DNA from: Candidatus Woesearchaeota archaeon
GTDB taxonomy: Archaea > Nanobdellota > Nanobdellia > Woesearchaeales > JACPBV01
Assembly (NCBI GenBank): GCA_019323195.1
Contig: JAHWHQ010000057.1
Span: 1 to 10,713 of the forward strand
DNA length: 10,713 nucleotides
Direction: 5' to 3'
The translations under genes and the position numbers were made by a program. Shown in pieces: positions 1 through 6,020 of the stretch. The notes under the pieces are model-generated. The model was given only the letters and a program-made list of their open reading frames with translations, was not told where the DNA came from and ran no database searches. The first letter of the stretch is position 1. Each line of letters starts with the position of its first letter.

Positions 1-5
1 AATTA

Positions 6-30
6 TAGCTAGTTGCTAAAGTAATGGAAC
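6..30 (+). repeat. Left terminal inverted repeat of the IS630 element
   Basis: Starts TAGCTAGTTGCT just inside the TA duplication. It matches the reverse complement of 1084-1108 at about 19 of 25 positions, best in the first 12 bases and again at GGAAC (26-30). It contains the transposase stop codon. Confidence 0.8.
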
Positions 31-536
31 ATTTTTGGCATTAAATCTTTTCTTTTCAGTATGTTTTTTGCGTGATATTTCGTTGTGATGACTGATCGTA
101 GGCACTTGTTGCCGAGTTTATTCTTCAGCATTTTCCAATGTTGCTCTACGGGATTGAGTTCTGGGCTGTACTTTGGAAAGAAGTATATTCTCAATGTTTT
201 CTTTCGCTTTTGGAGAAATCGTAGGATGAGTTTTCCTTTATGCCATGTTGCATTGTCAACAAAAATAATGAGTTTGGGAAAACGCTTCACCAGCTTTTTC
301 AGAAATCGTAATATTGTCCGTTGGTTCTGTTTTTGTATGAAGCTAAAGACAAAGGTGTTCTTTGTCCGTACACCAATAATGTGAAAGCGATAGCGTGAGT
401 GGTTTATTTTTGCTATAGGTCTGCTTCCTTTGAGCGCCCATCCTCGACGAAGAATTGGCGAGAGGCTTACTGTACACTCATCGAGGCAAGAGACCACCCA
501 CCCACGACTTCTGTAGTATGTGGATAACTGCTTTGC
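9..536 (-). CDS. IS630-family transposase, catalytic DDE frame (orfB)
   Basis: This frame encodes the catalytic RNase H-like half of the transposase, in the -1 frame relative to orfA. The DDE triad is visible: Asp in LDECTVSL near the beginning, Asp in FVDNATWHKG, and Glu in SPELNPVEQHW, with 36 residues between the second Asp and the Glu, as in IS630 enzymes. The frame is open from the slip site at 536 down to TAG at 11-9. A GTG at 497 is an in-frame start but would remove residues just before the first Asp strand, and no Shine-Dalgarno is apparent there, so production as an orfA-orfB fusion is more plausible. The fusion length of about 341 aa (166 codons plus 175) is normal for the family. 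The lower edge given here is the stop codon; the upper edge is the proposed re-entry base, not an initiation site. Confidence 0.85.
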   Translation of the reverse strand, partial: AKQLSTYYRSRGWVVSCLDECTVSLSPILRRGWALKGSRPIAKINHSRYRFHIIGVRTKNTFVFSFIQKQNQRTILRFLKKLVKRFPKLIIFVDNATWHKGKLILRFLQKRKKTLRIYFFPKYSPELNPVEQHWKMLKNKLGNKCLRSVITTKYHAKNILKRKDLMPKMFHYFSN

Positions 537-1033
537 TTTTTTTTAAACTTCTCTTGCTCTTTTTTGTCTACTTTATAATGTTGTGGTCTCGGCTTTTGGA
601 AAGAAAGGCCGAGGCGCTTGAGCGTTTTGAATATGTTTTCCCTACAATAAATTACACCATATTTCTTTTTGAGAAGTTGTTTGACATCGTTCATAAGCCA
701 CAGCCCGGCAGGATCATGTGGTGGTCCCTTGAGCAAGTCTTGACGAAGGTTCTTCAACTGCGAATGCGTCAAGTAAGAAGGTCGCCCAGACCTTTTCTCG
801 TCGAATTTGGCTTTCAAGCCCCGCTCCTGAAAGCGCGTAAGCCAACCATGGATAGTCCTACGAGATTTTTCCAAAGCCCATGCAATATCATCAATTGATT
901 CTCCTTTCTTTCGACGGATAGCTGCCAAAAGCCGAAGCTTTGCTTTAGCGTCATGTTCTTTGGAATAAAGACTATTTAACCTCTCCAAAGAAACCCTCGG
1001 CAAGAAACTTTTACCTTTGTTCAAAGCCCACAT
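467..1033 (-). CDS. IS630-family transposase, N-terminal frame (HTH, orfA)
   Basis: This frame encodes the DNA-binding half of an IS630-type transposase. Near its N-terminus is a helix-turn-helix typical of the family, with residues reading DDIAWALEKSRRTIHGWL, then a GRPSYLT linker and a second winged-helix-like segment (GLWLMNDVKQLLKKKYGV). The start is taken as ATG at 1033, which has GAGGTG (1045-1040) six bases upstream; an in-frame GTG at 1042 overlaps that site and is less likely. Read alone, the frame continues past an A8G run and stops at 467 (188 aa) with a tail that lacks the catalytic domain. The -1 frame continues the homology, so this is best read as orfA of a frameshifted pair giving a fused protein of about 341 residues. 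An alternative is that one base was lost or miscalled in the A run and the gene is a pseudogene or a single intact ORF. Confidence 0.85.
   Translation of the reverse strand: MWALNKGKSFLPRVSLERLNSLYSKEHDAKAKLRLLAAIRRKKGESIDDIAWALEKSRRTIHGWLTRFQERGLKAKFDEKRSGRPSYLTHSQLKNLRQDLLKGPPHDPAGLWLMNDVKQLLKKKYGVIYCRENIFKTLKRLGLSFQKPRPQHYKVDKKEQEKFKKKQSSYPHTTEVVGGWSLASMSVQ
536..544 (-). promoter_or_regulatory. Putative -1 ribosomal frameshift site (A AAA AAG) in the transposase
   Basis: On the minus strand the orfA codons here are AAA AAA AAG, containing the classic slippery heptamer A AAA AAG (542-536). Slipping back one base moves the ribosome exactly into orfB, which is open on both sides of the junction. 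About ten bases downstream ATCCAC can pair with GTGGGT across a 14-base loop, a modest possible stimulator. The pattern matches frameshift-regulated IS transposases; transcriptional slippage on the A8 run or an assembly error would look the same from sequence alone. Confidence 0.65.
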
Positions 1034-1083
1034 AACAATCACCTCTTTGTAAGAATGAGTATTAACACATCTACTATATAAAA

Positions 1084-1108
1084 GTTCCTATATTAAAGCA
1101 ACAAGCTA
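1084..1108 (-). repeat. Right terminal inverted repeat of the IS630 element
   Basis: Read on the minus strand from 1108 it begins TAGCTTGTTGCT and later carries GGAAC at the same spacing as the left repeat. It lies upstream of the transposase, and an A/T-rich TATA-like stretch (about 1086-1076, minus strand) next to it could supply the promoter. Confidence 0.8.
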
Positions 1109-1126
1109 TAAAATAATCCCCTATCA

Positions 1127-1438
1127 TCACTTTTTAGCACCATACCTCTTCCTGAACTCAATAACAACAAATGAGCCGTAACAAAGTATGAAAAGGAATA
1201 TCAGGCTGAGCAGGGTGTTTATGCCGCCCGGAGAGGCCTGCTCATACACCACCTGGATCTCGTTGTATGTGAAGATGATGCTCACTGCCCAGACAACACT
1301 CACCACTAAAGGTATTGATGTTATCACCCATTTCCATAAGGCAATCTTCAGAATCTTCTGAGGGATGCTGGATTTCTTCTTATTCTTTAGAGGTGCACCT
1401 TTATTTTTTCTTGGCACGCTTCTTTTTTTTCTGGGCAT
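1127..1438 (-). CDS. Small two-helix membrane protein, Lys/Arg-rich N-terminus
   Basis: Not recognised as a named family. The 103-residue product starts with about 35 residues dominated by Lys, Arg, Pro and Ser. Two hydrophobic segments follow, at roughly residues 33-56 (WVITSIPLVVSVVWAVSIIF) and 73-92 (NTLLSLIFLFILCYGSFVVI), and a short basic C-terminus (FRKRYGAKK). The topology suggests a small integral membrane protein with both ends in the positively charged cytoplasm. A TATA-like box on the minus strand (1470-1461) lies about 27 bases before the ATG, which suggests a leaderless transcript. The gene diverges from the DUF1461-like gene at 1524. The IS630 element inserted just beyond the stop without interrupting the frame. 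Confidence that it is a real gene is fair; its function is unknown. Confidence 0.65.
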   Translation of the reverse strand: MPRKKRSVPRKNKGAPLKNKKKSSIPQKILKIALWKWVITSIPLVVSVVWAVSIIFTYNEIQVVYEQASPGGINTLLSLIFLFILCYGSFVVIEFRKRYGAKK

Positions 1439-1460
1439 ATTATCAATTTTTATTTTAAGT

Positions 1461-1470
1461 ATATATAAAT
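1461..1470 (-). promoter_or_regulatory. Archaeal TATA box for the gene at 1438-1127
   Basis: Reads ATTTATATAT on the minus strand, centred about 27 bases upstream of the ATG at 1438. With the usual archaeal distance to the start site, transcription would begin at or next to the start codon (leaderless). It is one half of a divergent promoter pair. Confidence 0.6.
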
Positions 1471-1490
1471 ATTTCTATTTCAGGAGGGCA

Positions 1491-1500
1491 ATTTATATAA
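1491..1500 (+). promoter_or_regulatory. Archaeal TATA box for the DUF1461-like gene
   Basis: Reads ATTTATATAA, centred about 28 bases before the ATG at 1524, again predicting a leaderless or nearly leaderless message. No Shine-Dalgarno motif sits directly before the ATG (the AGGAGGG at 1482-1488 is too far away and upstream of the TATA box), which supports this reading. Confidence 0.65.
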
Positions 1501-1523
1501 ACCAGACAAGGTTATAATATCAT

Positions 1524-2198
1524 ATGAAAAGAAAAAACTTAATCATAAATAGTATCATATTTTTGCTAATCCTCTGCATCATAATCCTGGTATTCCTGAC
1601 GAGCTTTAACCTAAACGCATTTAATGAGAGCTTCTATAAAAAGGAGTTTGAAAAATACAGGATATATGAAACATTCCCTGATAAGGATATAGAGAGAATA
1701 AATTCCGGGCTTTTATCATACCTAAAAGGAAAAGAGTCGGATTTCAATAAGGAATTATTCAACCAGAAGGAGATAGAGCACCTAAAAGATGTTAAATTGC
1801 TTATTCAAAAAATAAATCTAACTTACTGCTCAATATCAATAGTTTCAGTAACATCCGTACTGGCCTTATTTCTCCTTGATAAGAAAAGATTCCTGAAAAA
1901 CCTTTCAATCGCCATATTTGCAGGCGGTTTAGCCTCTGTGCTTTGTGTAATTGCCGTATTATTGCTGATAAAGATGAACTTCAGCAGTGTTTTCACAGTA
2001 TTCCACCATATATTCTTTCCTCAGGGCGGCTGGCTGTTCAGCTCCTCTGACAATATAATAAAGCTCTACCCTTCCGGGCTGTTCTATGATGCGGCAAAAA
2101 GGATATTCACAAGCGCATTCCTATATGGAAACATTTTAATATTAGTTGGTGTTGTTGGTCTTTACCAAAAAAAGATATTAAAGAGGCAACAAAAATGA
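1524..2198 (+). CDS. DUF1461 / TIGR01906-like integral membrane protein
   Basis: This 224-residue membrane protein resembles the DUF1461 (TIGR01906) family, whose function is unknown. The layout matches: an N-terminal transmembrane helix (about residues 7-27), an extracytoplasmic segment with FNESFYKKEFEKY, then three hydrophobic helices (about 101-117, 126-150 and 200-214). Between the last two is the family-like motif FHHIFFPQGGWLFSS followed by NIIKLYPSGLF. The conserved HH-FF-W-F and LYP pattern is what suggests the family; this is recognition by eye, not a profile search. The stop codon overlaps the ATG of the next gene (ATGA, 2195-2198), so the two are probably translated together as an operon. 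The protein ends in a basic cytoplasmic tail (KKILKRQQK). Confidence 0.7.
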   Translation: MKRKNLIINSIIFLLILCIIILVFLTSFNLNAFNESFYKKEFEKYRIYETFPDKDIERINSGLLSYLKGKESDFNKELFNQKEIEHLKDVKLLIQKINLTYCSISIVSVTSVLALFLLDKKRFLKNLSIAIFAGGLASVLCVIAVLLLIKMNFSSVFTVFHHIFFPQGGWLFSSSDNIIKLYPSGLFYDAAKRIFTSAFLYGNILILVGVVGLYQKKILKRQQK

Positions 2199-2524
2199 TT
2201 GACATCGCAGCATTGATAACAGCAAACATCCTTCTTGTAATTGCAGCTTTGATCATATCAGCGCTTCCGCTTTACTTCGCAGTCAAGCTGGTAGGCGGGG
2301 AAACAGGCATTGTAAGGATAATACTCATAAGCCTTATGCTATCCTTTGCCTCTGTTGTAGCTGCCCAGCTTATTGATATCTTTGCAGGGCTTTTCATGCT
2401 GTTTGCAACCCTATTCGTGTATAAGATAGCATTCAAGATATCCTTTTTCAGGGCAGTTATAGCCTGGATACTGCAGTATGTATTTGTCTTCATTGCCGTA
2501 GCAGCTGTCATATATTTAGTGTAA
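2195..2524 (+). CDS. Small polytopic membrane protein
   Basis: Not recognised. The 109-residue product is almost entirely hydrophobic, with about four predicted membrane segments: residues 5-30, 38-62 (RIILISLMLSFASVVAAQLI), 64-80 and 86-108. A few charged residues (Glu36, Arg41, Lys77, Lys81, Arg86) mark the loops. It begins four bases inside the upstream gene (ATGA overlap), so it is almost certainly co-translated with the DUF1461-like protein and may work with it. The composition gives no clue to enzymatic activity. The tpiA gene that follows has its own TATA box, so this is probably the last gene of its transcript. Confidence 0.7.
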   Translation: MIDIAALITANILLVIAALIISALPLYFAVKLVGGETGIVRIILISLMLSFASVVAAQLIDIFAGLFMLFATLFVYKIAFKISFFRAVIAWILQYVFVFIAVAAVIYLV

Positions 2525-2530
2525 GGAAAA

Positions 2531-2540
2531 AATATTTAAA
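2531..2540 (+). promoter_or_regulatory. TATA box of tpiA
   Basis: AATATTTAAA preceded by a purine-rich GGAAAA stretch that could serve as the B recognition element. It is centred about 32 bases before the ATG at 2569, so the 5' leader would be only a few bases. Confidence 0.6.
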
Positions 2541-2568
2541 CAACCGATATAAACATTGGTATTAAAGC

Positions 2569-3318
2569 ATGAGAAAGACAATAATAGCCGGAAACTGGAA
2601 GATGAACAAGACAGTAAAAGAGTCTGTTTCTCTGGTCAAAGAGCTAAAAGGGTTAGTTAAGGACATTAAGGGCAGAGAGATTATAGTATGCCCGCCGTTC
2701 ACTTCCCTTGCAGCAGTTGGAGCTGAAACCCAGACAGGCAATATTAAGATAGGCGCTCAAAACATGCATTATGAGGAGAAAGGTGCATTCACGGGTGAAA
2801 TCTCCCCTCTGATGATAAAAGAAACTGGAGCGAGTTATGTCATACTTGGCCATTCTGAAAGAAGGCATGTCTTTAATGAGGATGATGAGCTTATTAACAA
2901 AAAGATTGCCTCTGCTATTAATAACAGTCTAAAACCAATATTCTGTGTAGGAGAGACGTTGGAGCAAAGGGAGGAAAACAGGACAGAGCAGGTCATCAAG
3001 GAACAGGTAGAAAAAGGTTTAGAAGGGATAAAAAAGGAAGAGATGAAAGACATAGTTATAGCATATGAGCCTGTCTGGGCGATAGGAACAGGAAAGAACG
3101 CTACTCCGGAACAGGCAGAAGAGGTCCATGTATTCATAAGGGGTATTTTAGATTCTATGTTCGGCAATAAAACTGCAGAGGAAACACCTATCCTATACGG
3201 AGGCTCTGTAAAACCGGAAAATATAAAAGGAATCATTGCACAGGTCAATGTTGATGGGGTCTTGGTAGGAGGAGCCTCATTAGATGCCAGATCATTTTCA
3301 GAGATAGCAAAATGCTAG
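2569..3318 (+). CDS. tpiA: Triosephosphate isomerase (bacterial-type length)
   Basis: Catalyses interconversion of dihydroxyacetone phosphate and glyceraldehyde 3-phosphate in glycolysis/gluconeogenesis, in the cytosol. All catalytic elements of the TIM barrel are visible: AGNWKMN with Asn9 and Lys11, the electrophilic His95 in LGHSERR, the base Glu167 in YEPVWAIGTGK with the mobile loop 6 directly after, and the phosphate-binding YGGSVKP (210-216) and GVLVGGASL (230-238). At 249 residues it has the length and sequence style of bacterial and eukaryotic enzymes, whereas typical archaeal TIMs are about 220-230 residues, so acquisition from bacteria is likely (inference). It has its own TATA box and overlaps the following small gene by seven bases, implying a two-gene operon. 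The enzyme looks intact and functional. Confidence 0.97.
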   Translation: MRKTIIAGNWKMNKTVKESVSLVKELKGLVKDIKGREIIVCPPFTSLAAVGAETQTGNIKIGAQNMHYEEKGAFTGEISPLMIKETGASYVILGHSERRHVFNEDDELINKKIASAINNSLKPIFCVGETLEQREENRTEQVIKEQVEKGLEGIKKEEMKDIVIAYEPVWAIGTGKNATPEQAEEVHVFIRGILDSMFGNKTAEETPILYGGSVKPENIKGIIAQVNVDGVLVGGASLDARSFSEIAKC

Positions 3319-3524
3319 AAGAAGAGAGAAAACAAAAGAGCATATTGGATAAGCCTGATATCTTAAGAAGGGAGGGCACTTTAACGCAGCCTGTAAAGAA
3401 AGGCAAGGGATGGCTGTTCAAGCTTATTCTGATACTAATTGTAGCAGGGCTTATCTATTATCTTTTCACGCATCCTGAGATAATAAGGAACCCTGTCAAC
3501 GAATTCTTCGGAAGGTTTAGTTAG
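3312..3524 (+). CDS. Small single-pass membrane protein downstream of tpiA
   Basis: Not recognised. The 70-residue product has a charged N-terminal half (about 34 residues, many Glu, Lys and Arg), one clear transmembrane helix (roughly residues 35-52, LFKLILILIVAGLIYYLF) and a short C-terminal tail of about 18 residues. The start overlaps the end of tpiA by seven bases, so it is probably translated by coupling. It meets the minus-strand pilin operon tail to tail only 16 bases on. The overlap with tpiA and the clean membrane topology support a real gene; there is no evidence for a metabolic link to tpiA. Confidence 0.6.
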   Translation: MLEEERKQKSILDKPDILRREGTLTQPVKKGKGWLFKLILILIVAGLIYYLFTHPEIIRNPVNEFFGRFS

Positions 3525-3540
3525 AAAGGGATTATATCAA

Positions 3541-4134
3541 TCAAGGAACCTCAACATATATCTTATGCAGCGTATCGTACTGGACCCAGTCTGTACCATT
3601 ATAGTATCTCACAACCACATCAAATATATATGTTCCTGCAGGCGCATTCTTTACCCCAATCCCCAACAAGAACTTCTCCTGCTCATTATTTCTTATCATC
3701 TTTATAATTCCCGACTCATCTCCTATTCCCGCTGTTGTCTGCAGCCATGTTTCAGGGTTTCCGCAGGAATCAGTATTGGGGTCTGAACTCTGGCAAATGA
3801 GGCTATCCAGCCTGTCATAGGCCTTATTAAAACTAATATTTATCATGAACTTATTGCTGGGGCCGGTGCCGAGCATATTCAACACCCCTATCCCGAACGT
3901 ATTGAAATCGCCGTTCACTATCGTCTTCCTGTCAAAAGGTATTGCCACCCTGCTTCCGTCATCCAGGAGCCTTTCGATCTCCTTCTCCGCCCTTTCATCA
4001 TAGATCCTCTTTATATCCTCAGCATGCGTAAAAAACCTTCTTACGATATAAATGCTGGAGATGAAAACCACAAGGCATATTATTATGATCACTATAAAGC
4101 TTACAGACAGCTGAAGTGCGGATTTCTTGTTCAT
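3541..4134 (-). CDS. Divergent pilin-like surface protein (class III signal peptide)
   Basis: The N-terminus, MNKKSALQLSVSF followed by an Ile/Val-rich helix (residues 9-32), has the layout of archaeal type IV pilin precursors. Basic residues Lys3-Lys4 would be cleaved before Ser5 by a FlaK/EppA-type prepilin peptidase. After the helix comes a charged, probably coiled segment (HAEDIKRIYDERAEKEIERLL) and then a beta-rich domain ending near KIYVEVP. Two Cys (in LICQSS and DSCGNP) flank a short loop and could form a disulfide. The ATG at 4134 is preferred over an in-frame TTG at 4140, because it gives the short signal usual for pilins. It is the last gene of the six-gene operon, five bases inside the typical spacing from the upstream stop. 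Unlike the three upstream paralogs it lacks the EQQIA-EPEP linker, so it may play a distinct role such as a minor pilin (inference). Confidence 0.65.
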   Translation of the reverse strand: MNKKSALQLSVSFIVIIIICLVVFISSIYIVRRFFTHAEDIKRIYDERAEKEIERLLDDGSRVAIPFDRKTIVNGDFNTFGIGVLNMLGTGPSNKFMINISFNKAYDRLDSLICQSSDPNTDSCGNPETWLQTTAGIGDESGIIKMIRNNEQEKFLLGIGVKNAPAGTYIFDVVVRYYNGTDWVQYDTLHKIYVEVP

Positions 4135-4145
4135 TTTCAATTATC

Positions 4146-4724
4146 TTACTGGTCCATGATATTCTGCATCCTGTACTCCTGCGCATACTGCGCATAATAC
4201 CTTGACCTGTACTCCCTTATTAAGTTATGTATTTCCTTCACAACCTCCTCAACATCATCTATGAAATCAAGTTCTACCTGCTTTTCTTTCATCCCTGTAA
4301 GGTCCAGGATGATCCTTGCCGTACCCAGGAAAGCCTTCTTGTCATAGCTCACTTTCGTGACATTAGCGTACGGTACTGCCTTATCCCTTATCTGGATGAT
4401 AAAAAGGCTCTTAGTGTAAACCATCTTATCCCTGTACAGGGTATAGCTGCTCTTCCCAAGAACAATGTAATTCAGGATAAGCAGAAGAGCCGTAACAAAC
4501 AAGATCAAAAATATCGAATAAGCCAATAAGAGTGATGCTGAAACCTCAAGCCCAAGTTCCTTGAACGCCTCCATAAAGACATCCAATCCAACAATGCTAT
4601 TAAGGTAGATCAGGAGTGCTATTACCATGACAACAATGCCGCTAACAACCAGAATATTAAGAATAAAAGCTTTTTTTATATTTGGCTTTATCTCAGATAC
4701 TGCAGCTTCTTCCATTTTTCTCAT
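4146..4724 (-). CDS. Membrane protein with bacterial PH-like domain (bPH2/DUF304 type)
   Basis: Two long hydrophobic helices (about residues 22-46 and 63-88) are followed by a segment with the form of a bacterial pleckstrin-homology domain of the YdbS/YdbT type. It runs from SSYTLYRDKMVYTKSLF through the strand VPYANVTKVSYDKKAFLGTARIILDLTG to a C-terminal helix EEVVKEIHNLIREYRSRYY. The function of such proteins is generally unknown; they are thought to be membrane-associated scaffolds. The chosen start is ATG at 4724; a TTG at 4727 and an ATG at 4715 are in frame. The gene lies between a small membrane protein and the last pilin-like gene in the same operon, so it may help to export or anchor the surface proteins (inference). 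The tail is rich in Tyr, Gln and Arg. Confidence 0.65.
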   Translation of the reverse strand: MRKMEEAAVSEIKPNIKKAFILNILVVSGIVVMVIALLIYLNSIVGLDVFMEAFKELGLEVSASLLLAYSIFLILFVTALLLILNYIVLGKSSYTLYRDKMVYTKSLFIIQIRDKAVPYANVTKVSYDKKAFLGTARIILDLTGMKEKQVELDFIDDVEEVVKEIHNLIREYRSRYYAQYAQEYRMQNIMDQ

Positions 4725-4732
4725 CAATCCCT

Positions 4733-4745
4733 AAAAAAGAAAAAA
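4733..4745 (-). terminator. Possible oligo-T stop signal inside the pilin operon
   Basis: On the minus strand the short gap between the small membrane gene and the PH-domain gene reads TTTTTT C TTTTTT. Archaeal RNA polymerase terminates at oligo-T tracts without a hairpin, so this may cause partial termination that lowers expression of the last two genes. It may equally be incidental in an A/T-rich genome. Confidence 0.35.
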
Positions 4746-4757
4746 GTTCATAAAAGC

Positions 4758-4970
4758 CTATTTCGCTATCTCATACTCCTTGACTACCAGGATAAGGAAC
4801 AGGATAAGTATGATAGCTCCGATTATTATCATAGAAAGCCCGCTCATGCTCGTTCCTATGAAAATCTTATACAGCCCAAACATCATTGTGCCTATCCCTA
4901 TCCAGAGGAACTTGTCAAGAACCAGTTTCATAATCTCAAACTCTTCAGTAGCTGTAAGCCTCTTTTTCAT
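4758..4970 (-). CDS. Small two-helix membrane protein in the pilin operon
   Basis: Not recognised by name. The 70-residue product has a charged N-terminus containing ATEEFEIMKLVLDKF, then two hydrophobic helices (about residues 22-37 and 43-63) with a short Gly/Ser loop, ending in VVKEYEIAK. The start is well supported: GAGGTG (4983-4978) lies seven bases upstream of the ATG, the same site and spacing as for the first pilin gene. It begins 18 bases after the preceding pilin stop, so it belongs to the same transcript. A role in assembling or retaining the pilin-like proteins is possible from position only. Confidence 0.7.
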   Translation of the reverse strand: MKKRLTATEEFEIMKLVLDKFLWIGIGTMMFGLYKIFIGTSMSGLSMIIIGAIILILFLILVVKEYEIAK

Positions 4971-4977
4971 GATAAAA

Positions 4978-4983
4978 CACCTC
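4978..4983 (-). promoter_or_regulatory. Ribosome binding site (GAGGTG) of the small membrane gene
   Basis: GAGGTG complements the archaeal 16S 3' end and lies seven bases from the ATG at 4970. Its presence in an internal operon gene, against its absence before promoter-proximal leaderless genes, shows a mixed initiation strategy. Confidence 0.65.
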
Positions 4984-4988
4984 TTTTT

Positions 4989-5525
4989 TTATTTTCTTAC
5001 ATTGATTACAAGGTCTTTAGTAGCATTCGGACCTGGCTTAGGCACATGCCCAACTTTTGCCTCACAAAGATAGGTTCCTTCATCAATATTACCAACAACA
5101 AAAAGATATGTCCCTAGGAATGACTCACCAGAGTTAAGGGCTTTGCTATTAACTTGCTCATTATCTGGCATCGCTGTTGTTCCAGCACCGCTACAATCAA
5201 TAGTAACATTTACTTTGCTCCAAGGCTTATTACCTGAATTATACACTCCAAACTTTAAAGCAATAGCATCACCAGAATGCACAATAAGCCTCTCCCTTGA
5301 CAGTGTTAACGGCTCTGAACTTGAAGGCGGTGACGGCTCAGGCTCCACAGCTATCTGCTGCTCGAACATTGTCGATGCCTTCCCGAACATCCCCCTTACA
5401 AACCCAAGGCCTAATCCAAGGATAACAATCGCCAGGATCAATATAACTATTGCAGTGACAGACAGCTCAATAGCAGCTTTCCTGTTTTTCCTCATTTTCA
5501 ACAGATTCATTTTCACATCCCTCAT
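4989..5525 (-). CDS. Pilin-like surface protein, third tandem paralog
   Basis: The precursor has a basic n-region ending RKNRK, a likely prepilin-peptidase cleavage before AAIELS, and a long hydrophobic helix (AIVILILAIVILGLGLGF) followed by RGMFGKAS. A Pro/Ser/Glu linker (EPEPSPPSSSEP) leads into a beta-sandwich-like domain with two Cys (TIDCSG and TYLCEA) placed to form a disulfide, as in Ig-like/CARDB-type folds. It carries a Glu near +4 of the mature protein, close to the Glu5 of type IV pilins. The ATG at 5525 overlaps the stop of the upstream paralog (ATGA), which favours coupled translation; ATG at 5510 or 5495 would give a shorter signal and cannot be excluded. It shares the N-terminal half with the two upstream genes but its distal domain has diverged more. 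Confidence 0.75.
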   Translation of the reverse strand: MRDVKMNLLKMRKNRKAAIELSVTAIVILILAIVILGLGLGFVRGMFGKASTMFEQQIAVEPEPSPPSSSEPLTLSRERLIVHSGDAIALKFGVYNSGNKPWSKVNVTIDCSGAGTTAMPDNEQVNSKALNSGESFLGTYLFVVGNIDEGTYLCEAKVGHVPKPGPNATKDLVINVRK

Positions 5526-5992
5526 TCCATTATTTCAATCGTAAGATCCTTATTATAATCCTCAATCCCCACACTGCAAAGGTAAGACCCGGGCGACTGT
5601 AATGGAACAGTAAAGAGAAGGTTAAATGTTTCAATCTTCCCCTGCCTGACGTCCCTTTCATTCGCAGACTGCTCAGCAATCACCAATGAATCACAGCTAA
5701 GAACAGGCTCAACACTATCCCATGTCTCATCAGTAGGGTTAAATGTGCTCACCTTTATTACCTCCCTGGCCCCTGCATTAGTCATAATCATCTCCCTTGA
5801 AAGGCTTACAGGGCTGGAGGCTGTAGGAAAATAAGGCTCCGGCTCTGCAGCTATCTGCTGCTCGATCTGTGTGCTTACCTTCGTAAACATACCTTTGATA
5901 AACCCTACTCCTAACCCTAACATGACAATAGCTAATATCAGTATTACGATAGCCGTAACAGACAAGCCGATAGCCGCTTTTTTGTTTCCCAT
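5522..5992 (-). CDS. Pilin-like surface protein, second tandem paralog
   Basis: Starts MGNKKAAIGLS: a very short n-region, KK before the presumed cleavage site, then the conserved helix AIVILILAIVMLGLGVGF and KGMF. The frame extends to a TTG at 6016, but ATG at 5992 gives the normal pilin signal and is preferred. After the EQQIAAEPEPY linker comes a domain with SLSRE, IKVSTFNPTDETWDSV, a Cys at LSCDSL and a second at SYLCSV. Most of these blocks are nearly the same in the first paralog, which indicates recent tandem duplication. The 156-residue product is probably a membrane-anchored subunit or filament pilin on the cell surface. No ATPase, platform protein or peptidase gene is in the window, so assembly machinery must be elsewhere. 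Confidence 0.75.
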   Translation of the reverse strand: MGNKKAAIGLSVTAIVILILAIVMLGLGVGFIKGMFTKVSTQIEQQIAAEPEPYFPTASSPVSLSREMIMTNAGAREVIKVSTFNPTDETWDSVEPVLSCDSLVIAEQSANERDVRQGKIETFNLLFTVPLQSPGSYLCSVGIEDYNKDLTIEIME

Positions 5993-6020
5993 TCTCTTTA
6001 TCTCAGACAAAAACAAAAAT

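Larger units (their letters stand above)
4..1110 (-). mobile_element. Complete IS630-family insertion sequence (~1.1 kb)
   Basis: The element is bounded by TA at 4-5 and TA at 1109-1110, the target duplication typical of IS630/Tc1-mariner transposition. Inside these lie imperfect terminal inverted repeats: TAGCTAGTTGCT at 6-17 against TAGCTTGTTGCT read inward from 1108, 11 of 12 matching, with weaker similarity on to about 25-30 bases. Between them is a transposase in two overlapping frames on the minus strand, N-terminal helix-turn-helix part first. The 1.10-kb length between the repeats fits the family. The stop codon of the catalytic frame (TAG, 11-9) lies within the left repeat. Both ends and all catalytic residues are present, so the copy looks potentially active if the frameshift operates. 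It sits 16 bases beyond the stop codon of the minus-strand gene at 1127. Confidence 0.9.

Noticed and set aside
455..898. Plus-strand open frame of 147 codons
   Set aside because: It is antisense to the transposase, whose minus-strand frame carries clear helix-turn-helix and DDE-family similarity; the plus-strand product has no recognisable features.
467..1042. Transposase as a plain pseudogene
   Set aside because: Only one frame change separates two fully open parts, it falls exactly on a known slippery heptamer, and the IS ends and catalytic residues are intact. A homopolymer error remains possible.
2835..3248. Minus-strand open frame of 137 codons opposite tpiA
   Set aside because: tpiA on the plus strand has all catalytic motifs; the antisense frame is a by-product of its codon use.
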